Assembly: GCA_963980215.1 (NCBI GenBank)
Contig: CAXBYZ010000001.1
Coordinates: forward strand, 19,234 to 83,233
Length of the DNA stretch: 64,000 bases
Reading direction: 5' to 3'
From: CAXBYZ01 sp963980215
GTDB lineage: Bacteria; Patescibacteriota; Microgenomatia; UBA1400; CG1-02-47-37
The notes under the pieces were generated by a model, which saw only the letters and a list, made by a program, of their open reading frames with translations, ran no database searches and had not been told where the DNA came from. A program made the translations under genes and the position numbers. How positions within the stretch are numbered: the first letter of the stretch is position 1; each line of letters begins with the position of its first letter. Below are positions 16,951 to 24,804 of this stretch, piece by piece.

Positions 16951-17940
16951 TCAGGAAAGATCGCGACCGGTAAAAACTTCTCTGATGATGTCTTCTATTG
17001 ATGATTCTAAAATATTTAAGTCAGCGACGGGGAAGCTCTCTAGTAATTTGGCAGCGACAGAGTTGGCTGATTTTCTTTTGACCGAGAAAGTGACACGAGG
17101 GGGGTCAAATTTTTTGATCTTGGCGGCTCTAATAGTTTTAAAATCTTTTTTCTCTATTGGTTTTGAGAAAGTGACTTCTAGAATCTTTCGATCGGCGTAT
17201 TTTTTGATGATTTCATCTAGCAAGCCGTCGAAGAAAACTGTGCCTTTGTCGATGATGATAACTCGGTCGCATAACTCTTTGACGTCGTCCATGTAGTGGG
17301 AGGTAAGAATTATAGTGGCTTGGTATTTTTGGTTGTATTCTTTTAGGAACTCTCTGATTTTTTGTTGCATGACAACGTCTAAGCCAATGGTTGGTTCGTC
17401 TAAAAATAATACTTTTGGGGAATGTAGGAGAGCGGCGACAAGCTCGCACTTCATTCTTTGACCTAGGGATAGTTTTCTAACTTGGATTTTTAGAATGTCT
17501 TTTAGGTCTAACATTTTGGTTAGGTCATCTAGGGTTTTTTTAAATTGTTTTTTGTCGATCTCGTAAATTTCGCGGTTTAAAATGAACGAGTCTAGGGCTG
17601 GTAGGTCCCACCAGAGCTGATTTTTTTGACCCATGATGAGGGAAAATTGTTTTTGGAAGGCTGGTTTTCTATCAAAGGGGGTGAAACCCAGAACACTAAC
17701 GTCTCCGGCGGTGGGGTAAAGTAGTCCTGATAAAACCTTTAGGGTGGTGGTTTTGCCAGCACCGTTTGGGCCAATGAATCCGACCAACTCACCTTCTTTG
17801 ATGGAAAAAGATATGTCGTTGACGGCTTTGACACTTTGATACTCTCTTTTAAATAAAGATTTTACAGAACCTTTTAAACCCGGTTCTTTTTGGTGAACTT
17901 TGTAGTATTTCTTTAGGTTTTTGACTTTAATAACTGACAT
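16951..17940 (-). CDS. ABC transporter ATP-binding protein
   Basis: This 329-residue ATPase has Walker A GPNGAGKTTTLK (about residue 57), signature LSLGQRMKCEL, Walker B VLFLDEPTIGLD and a switch His in LTSHYMDDV. The LSLGQRMK form and the C-terminal extension of about 90 residues fit the ABC-2 exporter family that also contains the two downstream permeases. It energises export from the cytoplasm. Confidence 0.92.
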   Translation of the reverse strand: MSVIKVKNLKKYYKVHQKEPGLKGSVKSLFKREYQSVKAVNDISFSIKEGELVGFIGPNGAGKTTTLKVLSGLLYPTAGDVSVLGFTPFDRKPAFQKQFSLIMGQKNQLWWDLPALDSFILNREIYEIDKKQFKKTLDDLTKMLDLKDILKIQVRKLSLGQRMKCELVAALLHSPKVLFLDEPTIGLDVVMQQKIREFLKEYNQKYQATIILTSHYMDDVKELCDRVIIIDKGTVFFDGLLDEIIKKYADRKILEVTFSKPIEKKDFKTIRAAKIKKFDPPRVTFSVKRKSANSVAAKLLESFPVADLNILESSIEDIIREVFTGRDLS

Positions 17941-18007
17941 ATTTTTATTCTATCACGATGAAGCGGAGGTGTAGTGTTTTAAAGCAAAAAGGTAGAAGGG
18001 TGGAGAT

Positions 18008-18283
18008 TTATTTTTTAACTAATCTTTTGAGGGTTTTGCCGACCAGGAAGCGGACAACGCGGTGAGATTTGATGATTAGATCTTCTCCTGTTTGAGGATT
18101 GCGTCCTTTTTTGTCTTTAACTTTACTAACTTTGAAAGTGCCAAAACCTGAAAGAACAATTTTTTCACCTTTGTTGATTTGTCTAACAATTTCGTCTAGG
18201 AAAGCGTCGACACATTCGTGAGCGGCTTTTTTTGTAAGGTGAGATTTTTTGGCAACTATCTCTATCAATTCTGCTTTAGTCAT
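18008..18283 (-). CDS. hup: HU-family histone-like DNA-binding protein
   Basis: This 91-residue protein has the full HU layout: MTKAELIEIVAKKSHLTKKAAHECVDAF, LSGFGTFKVSKVKDKKGRNPQTGEDLIIKSHRVVRF. The beta-arm (GRNPQTGE) is intact. HU bends and compacts DNA. It is a single gene with its own promoter containing a perfect palindrome; the start has almost no leader. Confidence 0.95.
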   Translation of the reverse strand: MTKAELIEIVAKKSHLTKKAAHECVDAFLDEIVRQINKGEKIVLSGFGTFKVSKVKDKKGRNPQTGEDLIIKSHRVVRFLVGKTLKRLVKK

Positions 18284-18292
18284 ATAGCTAGT

Positions 18293-18321
18293 ATATTAGC
18301 TGATATATCAGCCTGAATCAA
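18293..18321 (-). promoter_or_regulatory. hup promoter with palindromic operator in the spacer
   Basis: On the minus strand TTGATT (18321-18316), a 17-base spacer and TAATAT (18298-18293) form a promoter. The spacer contains the perfect 14-base palindrome GCTGATATATCAGC (18299-18312). The start codon at 18283 lies about three bases from the predicted start site. Confidence 0.65.
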
Positions 18322-18348
18322 GCGGTAATTTAAATGATTAAAGTCTGA

Positions 18349-19884
18349 TTATGTGGTTGCTTCGGTTTTGGTTTCTCTGGTAACTGATACTTTGATCTGG
18401 CCTGGAAAATCTTTGACATCTTCTTTGATTTTATCTCTGATGTCGTTGGCTAGTTTGGTTGCCCCATCGTCATCTAACTCTTGCGGGTTAGCTATGACTC
18501 TAACTTCTCGACCGGCTTGAATAGCAAAAGCTGATTTAACCCCGTTAAAAGATTTGGCAATGTCTTCTAGCTCTGTCATTCTTTGAATGTAACCATCGTG
18601 ATCTTCATATCTTGCCCCTGGCCTTGAACCGGAGATAGCATCTGAGATGTAGACCAAGACTGATTCTGTCGAGGAAAATGGCTTGTCTTCATGGTGTTCG
18701 GCTACACAGTCGATAACTGCCTGAGGAAGCCGATGTTTCTTTAGAAACTTAACTCCAAGCTCAACGTGAGTACCTTCTTCATCGTTGATAACTTTACCAA
18801 TGTCGTGAAGAAGACAAGCTAACCTGACAATGTTGACATCTGCACCAACCTCGTGAGCTAACTTGATACCAATTTTAGTCTCTTCTAGGGTGTGAGTGAT
18901 CATACTTTGACCATAAGAGAAGCGGTATTTGAAGCGACCAAGCATGTCGATAACGGGAATTGGGAGGTTATAGACTTTGACAGCATGACAAAGCTTTTCA
19001 CCTTCTTGGTGCATTAATCTTTCTAGATCTTTTTTGACTCTTTGATAAACCTCTTCAATACGAGAAGGCTGGATTCTGCCGTCGGCTAAAAGTTTTTCTA
19101 GAGTTACTCTAGCGATTTCTCTTCTGATCGAGTCAAAGCAAGAAAGCCTGATAACTCCGGCTTCATCTAGATCGACCTCGACACCAGTAACTTTTTCAAA
19201 GGTTCTAATATTTCTACCTTCCCTACCAATAACCCGACCCTTTATCTCTTCATCTTTGACTTTGATGAGTGAGACGGTGTACTCGGCTACATAGTCAGTG
19301 GCTCCGTGACGCATAGCTTCAACTAAAAGTTCTTTTGATTTGACTTCAGCCTCAGCTTTGGCTTTTTTCTCTGCTCCAGTAATGATCTCGGCAATATCTC
19401 TGGTCATTCTATTTTCGTAGGCCTTGATAATTAATTCTTGAGCTTCTTCTTTTTTAAGCTTGGCGATTTTTTCTAGTTTTTCAAGTTGTTTTTTCTTGGT
19501 TGCGTCAATACTTTCAAGTTTTTTGGTTATAACTTGTTCCTGACTGGAAACTGATTTTTCTCGGTGTTCAATGGCTCCTAGTTTGTGTTCTAGTTCAGCT
19601 CGTTGCCTTAAAGCTTCTTCTTTTAGTTTGCCAGCATCTTGAACCATTCTTTGAGCATTGGCGTCGGCTTGACGCTTGATGTCAAAAGCTTTGTCTTTGG
19701 CTTCTATGATAAGCTCTCTAGCTTTGTTTTCTATCTCGGCTAAGTTGATGGTTGATTGAGGAGTTGGTTTTGCGTTTGGAGTTTTAGTTTTGGGTGGTTT
19801 TTGAGGTTTTGCTTGAGGCTTACCGGCTGATTTTTGAGCGGGTTGATTACTAACAATTTTGGTAAAGCGTGAAAAAAATGACAT
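18349..19884 (-). CDS. rny: Ribonuclease Y lacking the usual membrane anchor
   Basis: This 511-residue protein has the RNase Y order: long charged coiled coil (about 45-190), KH domain with IKGRVIGREGRNIRTFEKVTGVEV, and HD domain with ACLLHDIGKV and AEHHED. RNase Y is an endonuclease that starts mRNA decay. The canonical N-terminal transmembrane helix is absent; instead residues 1-45 are polar and rich in P, K, Q and A. No better upstream start is visible because the 224-base gap is not open in this frame for a membrane segment that I could find. Confidence 0.92.
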   Translation of the reverse strand: MSFFSRFTKIVSNQPAQKSAGKPQAKPQKPPKTKTPNAKPTPQSTINLAEIENKARELIIEAKDKAFDIKRQADANAQRMVQDAGKLKEEALRQRAELEHKLGAIEHREKSVSSQEQVITKKLESIDATKKKQLEKLEKIAKLKKEEAQELIIKAYENRMTRDIAEIITGAEKKAKAEAEVKSKELLVEAMRHGATDYVAEYTVSLIKVKDEEIKGRVIGREGRNIRTFEKVTGVEVDLDEAGVIRLSCFDSIRREIARVTLEKLLADGRIQPSRIEEVYQRVKKDLERLMHQEGEKLCHAVKVYNLPIPVIDMLGRFKYRFSYGQSMITHTLEETKIGIKLAHEVGADVNIVRLACLLHDIGKVINDEEGTHVELGVKFLKKHRLPQAVIDCVAEHHEDKPFSSTESVLVYISDAISGSRPGARYEDHDGYIQRMTELEDIAKSFNGVKSAFAIQAGREVRVIANPQELDDDGATKLANDIRDKIKEDVKDFPGQIKVSVTRETKTEATT

Positions 19885-20108
19885 ATTTATCCTTTATTAA
19901 GAGCAGGTTACGAACCTATTTGAAGTTCCTAACAACTGCAAGCTATATTTAGTTTTTGGATAAATGGCGAAGGAAAAACTAATTCCGATACGGACCCGGC
20001 AGTTAAGCGGGGGTTGAGGTAAAGACTGATTTAGATTGATACAACAACATTTTTAGTTAATAATAATCGCTATTTATCGATAAGAGTATTCTACTCTTTT
20101 ATACCTAG
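19885..20108. other. Possible structured RNA between recX and rny
   Basis: This 224-base gap holds several nested stems. TTAGTTTTT/AAAAACTAA (19949-19957, 19974-19982) is enclosed by AACTGC/GCAGTT (19934-19939, 19999-20004), next to a small TCCG/CGGA hairpin. A GC-rich patch (19991-20013) stands out from the AT-rich surroundings. GTTACGAAC/GTTCCTAAC (19907-19915, 19925-19933) forms another stem. A hairpin followed by TTTTAT at 20082-20101 would end a plus-strand transcript; alternatively the whole is the rny 5' leader. No known RNA family was recognised. Confidence 0.4.
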
Positions 20109-20519
20109 TCAGTCAATGCTATTAAAGGTAAATCCTCGGGAGTAGAGATATTTATATGCTTTTTGTTTGTCGGTGATTTTTTTGGATTTTAATAGCTTTT
20201 TTGCTAAGTCTTTTTCTTGCTCTGATGAGAGTAGAACTGAATCGATAATAGATTGATCAACACCTTTTTGAAATAGTTCGCTTTTTAGAGCTATGTTACC
20301 CTTTGGTCTATGAGTGGTTCTTTGTTCAACCCACCAAGAGGCAAACTTTTGATCATCTAGCAAGCTTGCGTTGATAAAATAATCCAGAGTTTGAGTGATT
20401 AAATCTGGAGTAGCGTACTTTAATCTTGATAGCTTTTGCTTGATCTCGAAAATACTTCTAGGACGATAAGATAGTAACCTTAAGGTTTTATTTTTTAATC
20501 GCTCTAAGTCTTTTTCCAT
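20109..20519 (-). CDS. recX: RecX-family regulator of RecA
   Basis: This 136-residue protein is built of three-helix repeats with RecX hallmarks (LLSYRPRSIFEIKQKL, LDDQKFASWWVEQRT, KGNIALKSELFQKGV). RecX modulates RecA filaments. It is shorter than many homologues but the repeats are intact. It follows recA by three bases on the same strand, the classical arrangement, and stops with TGA. Confidence 0.88.
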   Translation of the reverse strand: MEKDLERLKNKTLRLLSYRPRSIFEIKQKLSRLKYATPDLITQTLDYFINASLLDDQKFASWWVEQRTTHRPKGNIALKSELFQKGVDQSIIDSVLLSSEQEKDLAKKLLKSKKITDKQKAYKYLYSRGFTFNSID

Positions 20520-20522
20520 TGA

Positions 20523-21554
20523 TTATTTTTTGGCAGGTCGACCACGCTTCTTGGTTTCTACTTGGTCGCCTTTTACAGCTTTCCAAACTAGACCTTCAAT
20601 CTCTTTGGCAACTTTTTGAGTTTCGTTTAGGTACATACGGACAGCTTCTTTGCCTTGACCGACTACTTCTCCTTTGTATTTGTAGAAACTACCAGATTTC
20701 TCGATGATGTTGTGCTCAACGGCTAGATCAATTAGTCCACCCATCTTGGAAATACCATCGGTATTTAAGATGTCTACTTCGGCAAGTCTAAAAGGAGGGG
20801 CAACTTTGTTTTTGACAACCTTAAAACGATGACGAGAGCCAACGATAACTTCCCTATCTTGGATGTTGCCGATTTTTCTACAATCTAATCTAACTGATGA
20901 GTAGAACTTTAATGCCTTACCACCTGGAGTAGTTTCTGGATTACCAAACATGACTCCGATCTTCATACGGAGTTGGTTGGTAAAGATAACTACTGTTTTT
21001 GACTTGGCAATGGCACTGGTGAGTTTTCTCATGGCTTGACTCATAAGTCTTGCCTGAAGACCAATAATGGAGTCACCCATCTCTCCTTCGATTTCTGCTT
21101 TTGGTACAAGAGCGGCGACGGAGTCGATACAGATAATGTCTACAGCTCCAGAGCGGATTAAAGTTTCGGTGATTTCTAGGGCTTGTTCGCCAGTATCTGG
21201 CTGAGAAATAATAAGGTCGTCTAGCTTAACACCAATAGCTTCGGCTCTTTGAGGGTCTAGGGCATGCTCGGCGTCTATAAAAGCGGCGGTGCCTCCAATT
21301 TTTTGAGCTTCGGCAATGACATGTAAACAAAGTGTAGTTTTACCTGAAGCTTCTGGTCCATAAATTTCAGTGATACGAGATCGAGGTAAACCACCAACAC
21401 CAAGAGCGATGTCTAGAGTAATTGAACCGGTGGGAATAACGGCAACTTCTAGGTGCTGTTTGTCACCTAGTTTCATGATTGAACCTTGGCCATATTCTTT
21501 TTGAATCTGTTCCATCGCCACTTTAATTGCTTGAAGTTTTGGATCTTGTGCCAT
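20523..21554 (-). CDS. recA: Recombinase RecA
   Basis: This 343-residue protein shows the complete RecA core: GSIMKLGD, GPEASGKTTLCLH (Walker A), FIDAEHALDP, IDSVAALVPKAEIEGEMGD, TNQLRMKIGVMFGNPETTPGGKALKFYSSVRLD. It catalyses strand exchange in recombination and repair. A strong Shine-Dalgarno (AAAAGGAG) precedes the start. No clear LexA box was seen upstream. The tail is short and basic (TKKRGRPAKK) rather than acidic. Confidence 0.97.
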   Translation of the reverse strand: MAQDPKLQAIKVAMEQIQKEYGQGSIMKLGDKQHLEVAVIPTGSITLDIALGVGGLPRSRITEIYGPEASGKTTLCLHVIAEAQKIGGTAAFIDAEHALDPQRAEAIGVKLDDLIISQPDTGEQALEITETLIRSGAVDIICIDSVAALVPKAEIEGEMGDSIIGLQARLMSQAMRKLTSAIAKSKTVVIFTNQLRMKIGVMFGNPETTPGGKALKFYSSVRLDCRKIGNIQDREVIVGSRHRFKVVKNKVAPPFRLAEVDILNTDGISKMGGLIDLAVEHNIIEKSGSFYKYKGEVVGQGKEAVRMYLNETQKVAKEIEGLVWKAVKGDQVETKKRGRPAKK

Positions 21555-21641
21555 GTTTTCTCCTTTTGTGATGAGCAGGTTTATTATCTTAACTCATTAA
21601 ACAAACTTTTACCGAAACTGTCAATGGGTGGATTGCCAAAC

Positions 21642-21917
21642 CTAAAGACCACTAAAGCTAATCTTTAATTCTCCACCAAATGTATTTGCTAATCGTTTTA
21701 GAAAAGAGACTGAAGTTGTAGTTTGGGCGTTTTCAATGCGAGAGATAACTGATTGTTTGGTTTTAAGTTTTTTAGCTAATTGCTCTTGAGTGAGCTGATG
21801 TTTGACTCTAGCCTTGATGACTGTTCTGGCAATTTCATATTCAAGACAACTCTTTTTGAGAGCTTCTTTGAACTTTGGATTTTTTAACAGTTGTTTTTTG
21901 TGTGTTTGCCAGTCCAT
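21642..21917 (-). CDS. HigA-like XRE-family antitoxin
   Basis: This 91-residue protein contains a helix-turn-helix of the XRE type: QLTQEQLAKKLKTKQSVISRIENAQTTTSVSFLKRLANTFG. It lies 30 bases downstream of a HigB-like toxin gene on the same strand, the inverted order typical of HigBA systems. A perfect 24-base palindrome sits between the two genes just before its start. Confidence 0.82.
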   Translation of the reverse strand: MDWQTHKKQLLKNPKFKEALKKSCLEYEIARTVIKARVKHQLTQEQLAKKLKTKQSVISRIENAQTTTSVSFLKRLANTFGGELKISFSGL

Positions 21918-21926
21918 ATGTTTTTA

Positions 21927-21950
21927 TAATATCACAATATTGTGATATTA
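21927..21950 (-). promoter_or_regulatory. 24-base palindrome between toxin and antitoxin genes
   Basis: A perfect palindrome with half-site TAATATCACAAT occupies 21927-21950. It contains the toxin stop codon and lies ten bases before the antitoxin start, so it is a likely HigA operator or internal promoter element. Confidence 0.55.
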
Positions 21951-22289
21951 GTCAAGTGAGTTTTTTAATCTTTGCAAGGCTATCTTGATTTCTTTTTTAG
22001 GAGTTTTTTGAGATTTTTTGATAAAAGCATGGAGAAATAAAAATATTTTATTTTTTTTAGTAAAGTAAAAAAACCGTATAGATTTCTTGCCAATAAGCCT
22101 TAATTCCCATAATGGCGTACCCTTAAGTTTCTTGATATAAGGTCTACCTAGCTTGAGGTTAAATTCTATTAACAATTCGAATGTATCGTGAACTTTTGCC
22201 TGAGAAGTTTCTGGCAAATTATTAATAAAGTCTTTAACTGGAATTTTACCTGATGATTTAGTGTAGTATTTTATTTTCCATTTGGGCAT
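21948..22289 (-). CDS. HigB/Gp49-like toxin
   Basis: This basic 113-residue protein has the pattern of phage Gp49-like HigB toxins (RelE superfamily): KDFINNLPETSQAKV, LKGTPLWELRLIGKKSIRFFYF, and LHAFIKKSQKTPKKEIKIA. These toxins cut ribosome-bound mRNA. It precedes its antitoxin gene. Confidence 0.85.
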   Translation of the reverse strand: MPKWKIKYYTKSSGKIPVKDFINNLPETSQAKVHDTFELLIEFNLKLGRPYIKKLKGTPLWELRLIGKKSIRFFYFTKKNKIFLFLHAFIKKSQKTPKKEIKIALQRLKNSLD

Positions 22290-22356
22290 TAGTTCATTAA
22301 ATCAAATAAAACCCGAAGGTGTCAAGTGGGAGTTGACGTGATAAAATAAATAAAAA

Positions 22357-22427
22357 CGGGGATTGGTTTAACGGTAGAATGCGCGGCTGGGGGTCGTGCG
22401 GCGACAGTTCAATTCTGTCATCCCCGA
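22357..22427 (+). tRNA. tRNA-Pro (anticodon GGG)
   Basis: The acceptor stem CGGGGAT pairs with ATCCCCG, and the T arm is GACAG-TTCAATT-CTGTC. The D arm contains GTT-TAACGGTAG-AAT. The anticodon stem CGCGG/TCGTG (two G-U pairs) encloses CTGGGGG, which places GGG at 34-36. The discriminator is A and no CCA is encoded. It is a single plus-strand gene. Confidence 0.9.
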
Positions 22428-22433
22428 CTATTT

Positions 22434-22451
22434 AGATTGATATATCAATCT
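22434..22451. repeat. 18-base perfect palindrome after tRNA-Pro
   Basis: AGATTGATATATCAATCT is a perfect palindrome followed by TTTAT. It could terminate the tRNA transcript. Its core TGATATATCA is the same as in the hup promoter palindrome. Confidence 0.6.
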
Positions 22452-22452
22452 T

Positions 22453-22475
22453 TATCACACTCCAGGAGTGTGATA
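22453..22475. repeat. Family A palindrome (REP-like)
   Basis: The arms TATCACACTCC and its exact complement are separated by one base (A). It lies between tRNA-Pro and the cupin gene and its right arm overlaps a probable -10 element. Confidence 0.75.
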
Positions 22476-22479
22476 TTAT
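22471..22479 (+). promoter_or_regulatory. Extended -10 overlapping a family A palindrome
   Basis: TG-A-TATTAT at 22471-22479 has its first five bases inside the right arm of the family A palindrome. The predicted start site lies at the ATG at 22485, so the cupin mRNA would be leaderless. Confidence 0.4.
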
Positions 22480-22484
22480 AAACA

Positions 22485-22865
22485 ATGAAAATAATAAAGA
22501 AATTAATTGAACCGAAGTATAGAAAGGAAGGTGGATTGTGGATGTTGGATATTGATAAGATTGAAGTGGGGTTTGAGGTAAAACAACGATCTATAGTACA
22601 TATTCCTCCTGGCCAACTAGGAGGCAATCACAAACACCCCAGGACTGAAGCGTTTATTGGAATTGGTAGAGAGTTAGAGTTGGTGTGGAAAGAAAATGAG
22701 AAGCTAATAAAAGAGATGATGAATCCAGGGGGACAGCTAGTATTGTTTACTATTCCTCCACAAGTGGAGCATGCGGTGAAAAATAAGTCTGAAGCTGAAA
22801 ACGGGATGTTGATTGAGTTGGCTGATGCTGAACAAGATCTGGTAGAAGTTTGTAAATTAATCTAG
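22485..22865 (+). CDS. Cupin-fold protein
   Basis: This 126-residue protein has a single cupin-like barrel with VHIPPGQLGGNHKHPRTEAFIGIGRELEL (motif 1, with two His) and IPPQVEHAVKNKS (motif 2, with His). It may bind a metal and act as a sugar epimerase, isomerase or small-molecule sensor; the family is too broad to choose. It is bounded on both sides by family A palindromes. Confidence 0.7.
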   Translation: MKIIKKLIEPKYRKEGGLWMLDIDKIEVGFEVKQRSIVHIPPGQLGGNHKHPRTEAFIGIGRELELVWKENEKLIKEMMNPGGQLVLFTIPPQVEHAVKNKSEAENGMLIELADAEQDLVEVCKLI

Positions 22866-22886
22866 ATCACACCTTAGAGGTGTGAT
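22866..22886. repeat. Family A palindrome variant (REP-like)
   Basis: The arms ATCACACCT and AGGTGTGAT are separated by TAG. It starts right after the cupin stop codon and encodes the last residues (NHTSKV) and TGA stop of the convergent phosphoribosyltransferase gene. An identical 21-base copy lies at 35351. Confidence 0.8.
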
Positions 22887-23415
22887 TTTGGAAATATTTG
22901 ACTTGTTCGGGGGAGAAATTAAGGGATTTGAGGGAGTCGAGTTTGCCTAGTTTTTTAAGGTCGTCTATGGTCTCTCTAACATCGTAAGCAAAAACTACCC
23001 ACTTGTCTGTTTTGATTTGCCAGTAATCTGGCAAGGGTTTACTCCAAGGTTTGATAATGGGAGTGAAAGTGGTAATTTTTTTGGGTTTTAGGGGCTTTAA
23101 ATAATTAAAGGCGGCTTTTAGAGTAGTACCTTTATCTGTAATTTCGTCGACTAGTAAAATTGACTCGCCTTTGATATCAACAGCTAATTTTTCAACAATT
23201 TTGGGCTCGCCGGAATTGCCAACACTGGCGTAGGAAACGAGAGTGAAATTGGATATAGGTAGCTTTAGAAAATCTGAGAGAATGCGAGAGATGACTAAAC
23301 CGCCACGAGAGATACAAACAATGCGATCGAACTTTATTTTTTTGTCGATAACCGTTTTTGAAAATTGAAAGCAGTGGTCTTGGATTTGATCCCAAGAAAT
23401 GTATTGAAATTTCAT
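22867..23415 (-). CDS. Purine-type phosphoribosyltransferase
   Basis: This 182-residue protein has a type I PRTase fold, with FDRIVCISRGGLVISRILSDFL and the PRPP-binding loop SILLVDEITDKGTTLKAA. It resembles xanthine/hypoxanthine phosphoribosyltransferases that salvage purine bases. Its last six residues and stop codon are supplied by a family A palindrome, which suggests the gene's end was remodelled by that element. Another family A copy lies just upstream of its start. Confidence 0.8.
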   Translation of the reverse strand: MKFQYISWDQIQDHCFQFSKTVIDKKIKFDRIVCISRGGLVISRILSDFLKLPISNFTLVSYASVGNSGEPKIVEKLAVDIKGESILLVDEITDKGTTLKAAFNYLKPLKPKKITTFTPIIKPWSKPLPDYWQIKTDKWVVFAYDVRETIDDLKKLGKLDSLKSLNFSPEQVKYFQNHTSKV

Positions 23416-23426
23416 AGGTTTACTCT

Positions 23427-23447
23427 ATCACGCTCCAGGAGTGTGAT
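23427..23447. repeat. Family A palindrome (REP-like)
   Basis: The arms ATCACGCTCC and GGAGTGTGAT (one G-T wobble) flank a single A. It lies in the 48-base gap between the pentapeptide gene and the phosphoribosyltransferase gene. Confidence 0.75.
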
Positions 23448-23463
23448 TGGGTGGTGTATTGGC

Positions 23464-24042
23464 TTATTCGATTATTATATCAAGATTATTAAGAAGAGAT
23501 AAAACTTCAGGCTGGGAAAACTTGACTTTGGTGAGCTTGTTGGTGGTTGGATCGATAGTGTAGTTGGTGGCTTTGGTAAAATTTGCCTTGGTGAGATTTG
23601 AGTTTTGGAAAACGCTTCGATTGAGATCGGAGTTGGAAAAGTTTGAACTAGTTAAATCGGTATCGATAAAAAAAGTGTCTCTGATGATACATTCTTGAAA
23701 AGAAGTATTTCTTAGGTCTAGTTTTGAGAAACTACATTTATCTAGTAAGCATTTGCTGAAACTAATGGTAAGTAAAAAGGGGTTTAATTGAGAAAAATCT
23801 ATGTCCGTTAGCTTGCAGTCTTTTAGACTAATATCTTTAAAACTAGTGGATTCTATGGAAACTTGACTAAGCTCACAATTGGTAAATTGACAGTCGGAAA
23901 AATCGGCATTGGTAAAGTTGGTTTTGGTAAAAATACATTTGGTAAATTGAGAGTCTAAAAATTCTTTGGCAGAAAAATCTTGATTGGAAAAATTTAAATT
24001 TTTAAAATTTTGATTTTCGTAACTTTGATGATTAAGGTTCAT
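23464..24042 (-). CDS. Pentapeptide repeat protein
   Basis: This 192-residue protein consists almost entirely of tandem five-residue units with a central F or L (for example FTKTNFTNADFSDCQFTN, FSNSDLNRSVFQNSNLTKANF). Such repeats fold into a right-handed four-sided beta helix. Some members mimic DNA and protect gyrase, but most have no known role. It overlaps no neighbour and follows the phosphodiester glycosidase gene by three bases. Confidence 0.88.
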   Translation of the reverse strand: MNLNHQSYENQNFKNLNFSNQDFSAKEFLDSQFTKCIFTKTNFTNADFSDCQFTNCELSQVSIESTSFKDISLKDCKLTDIDFSQLNPFLLTISFSKCLLDKCSFSKLDLRNTSFQECIIRDTFFIDTDLTSSNFSNSDLNRSVFQNSNLTKANFTKATNYTIDPTTNKLTKVKFSQPEVLSLLNNLDIIIE

Positions 24043-24045
24043 ATT

Positions 24046-24804
24046 TTAATAGCAAAAATAACTACCAATAGGAGAAAATTCTTTGATGTAGGTTTGGGGG
24101 GTATAGAAAGCCGAGGCGGAACCGCCATCTAAATTGATGGCCACATCAAAATCTTGATTAATTTTTTGGCCGATAATTTCTAGAACTTGTGGGGTTTCGG
24201 CTAGTAGGGGTCCGTTAAACTCCGAGTCTTTAGAAACAATGGTGATAAATATTAGTTGATTTTGAGGGGTGAGAGTGGCGATGACTCTTCGCCTACCTTC
24301 GTCGTTGATAATTTTTAAGGGCATTAAGGCTTGATCTTTGATTAACAAGGGGCCTGACTGGAGACCAAAGTCGGCATTTGCTATTGGAGTGGTGGTGATA
24401 GAAAATTGATTGTCTTTTGAATAAATAAAGCCATTAAATAAACGGCTGGTGATTTCTCTTGACTTTTCTATTTTGTTTTCTACAAACCAACCTAAAGGTT
24501 GATTGTTTTGATCATAAAATCCACCATTGGTAAGAAATGTACAGTTATGTTTTTTGATTAAGTCTGTGGATGAATCTGATTGAGGGAGGTTTAAAAATAA
24601 TTGTAAGTTTTTTGAGTTAGGGACTAGATAGTAAGCAAAAGGGTAGGTGTGTTGGTGGTAGTTGACGGAATTGAGGGTATCGACTAATGACGGGAGTTTA
24701 ACTTCTTGAGGTAAAGGTGTGACCCCTGGAGTTTTTTGGGGAGAGTTTTTGAAAAAGAGAAGATAGAGGCTGAGGATTAGGAGAAGAAAAAAGATTTTTT
24801 TCAT
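24046..24804 (-). CDS. Exported phosphodiester glycosidase-like protein
   Basis: This 252-residue protein has an N-terminal hydrophobic helix and a NAGPA-type domain (PF09992), recognisable from NGGFYDQNNQPLGWFV, FGLQSGPLLI, RRVIATLTPQNQLIFITI and VAINLDGGSASAFY. The family removes or transfers sugar phosphodiesters, or binds cell-wall material. It acts outside the cytoplasm if the helix is a signal or anchor. It overlaps the dus stop by four bases. Confidence 0.8.
   Translation of the reverse strand: MKKIFFLLLILSLYLLFFKNSPQKTPGVTPLPQEVKLPSLVDTLNSVNYHQHTYPFAYYLVPNSKNLQLFLNLPQSDSSTDLIKKHNCTFLTNGGFYDQNNQPLGWFVENKIEKSREITSRLFNGFIYSKDNQFSITTTPIANADFGLQSGPLLIKDQALMPLKIINDEGRRRVIATLTPQNQLIFITIVSKDSEFNGPLLAETPQVLEIIGQKINQDFDVAINLDGGSASAFYTPQTYIKEFSPIGSYFCY

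Noticed and set aside
19981..20015. 5S rRNA-like stretch on the plus strand
   Set aside because: The bases CCCGGCAGTTAAGC resemble the loop C region of 5S rRNA, but the strands that should form helix II do not pair and no helix I partner exists, so I kept it as an unassigned structured region.
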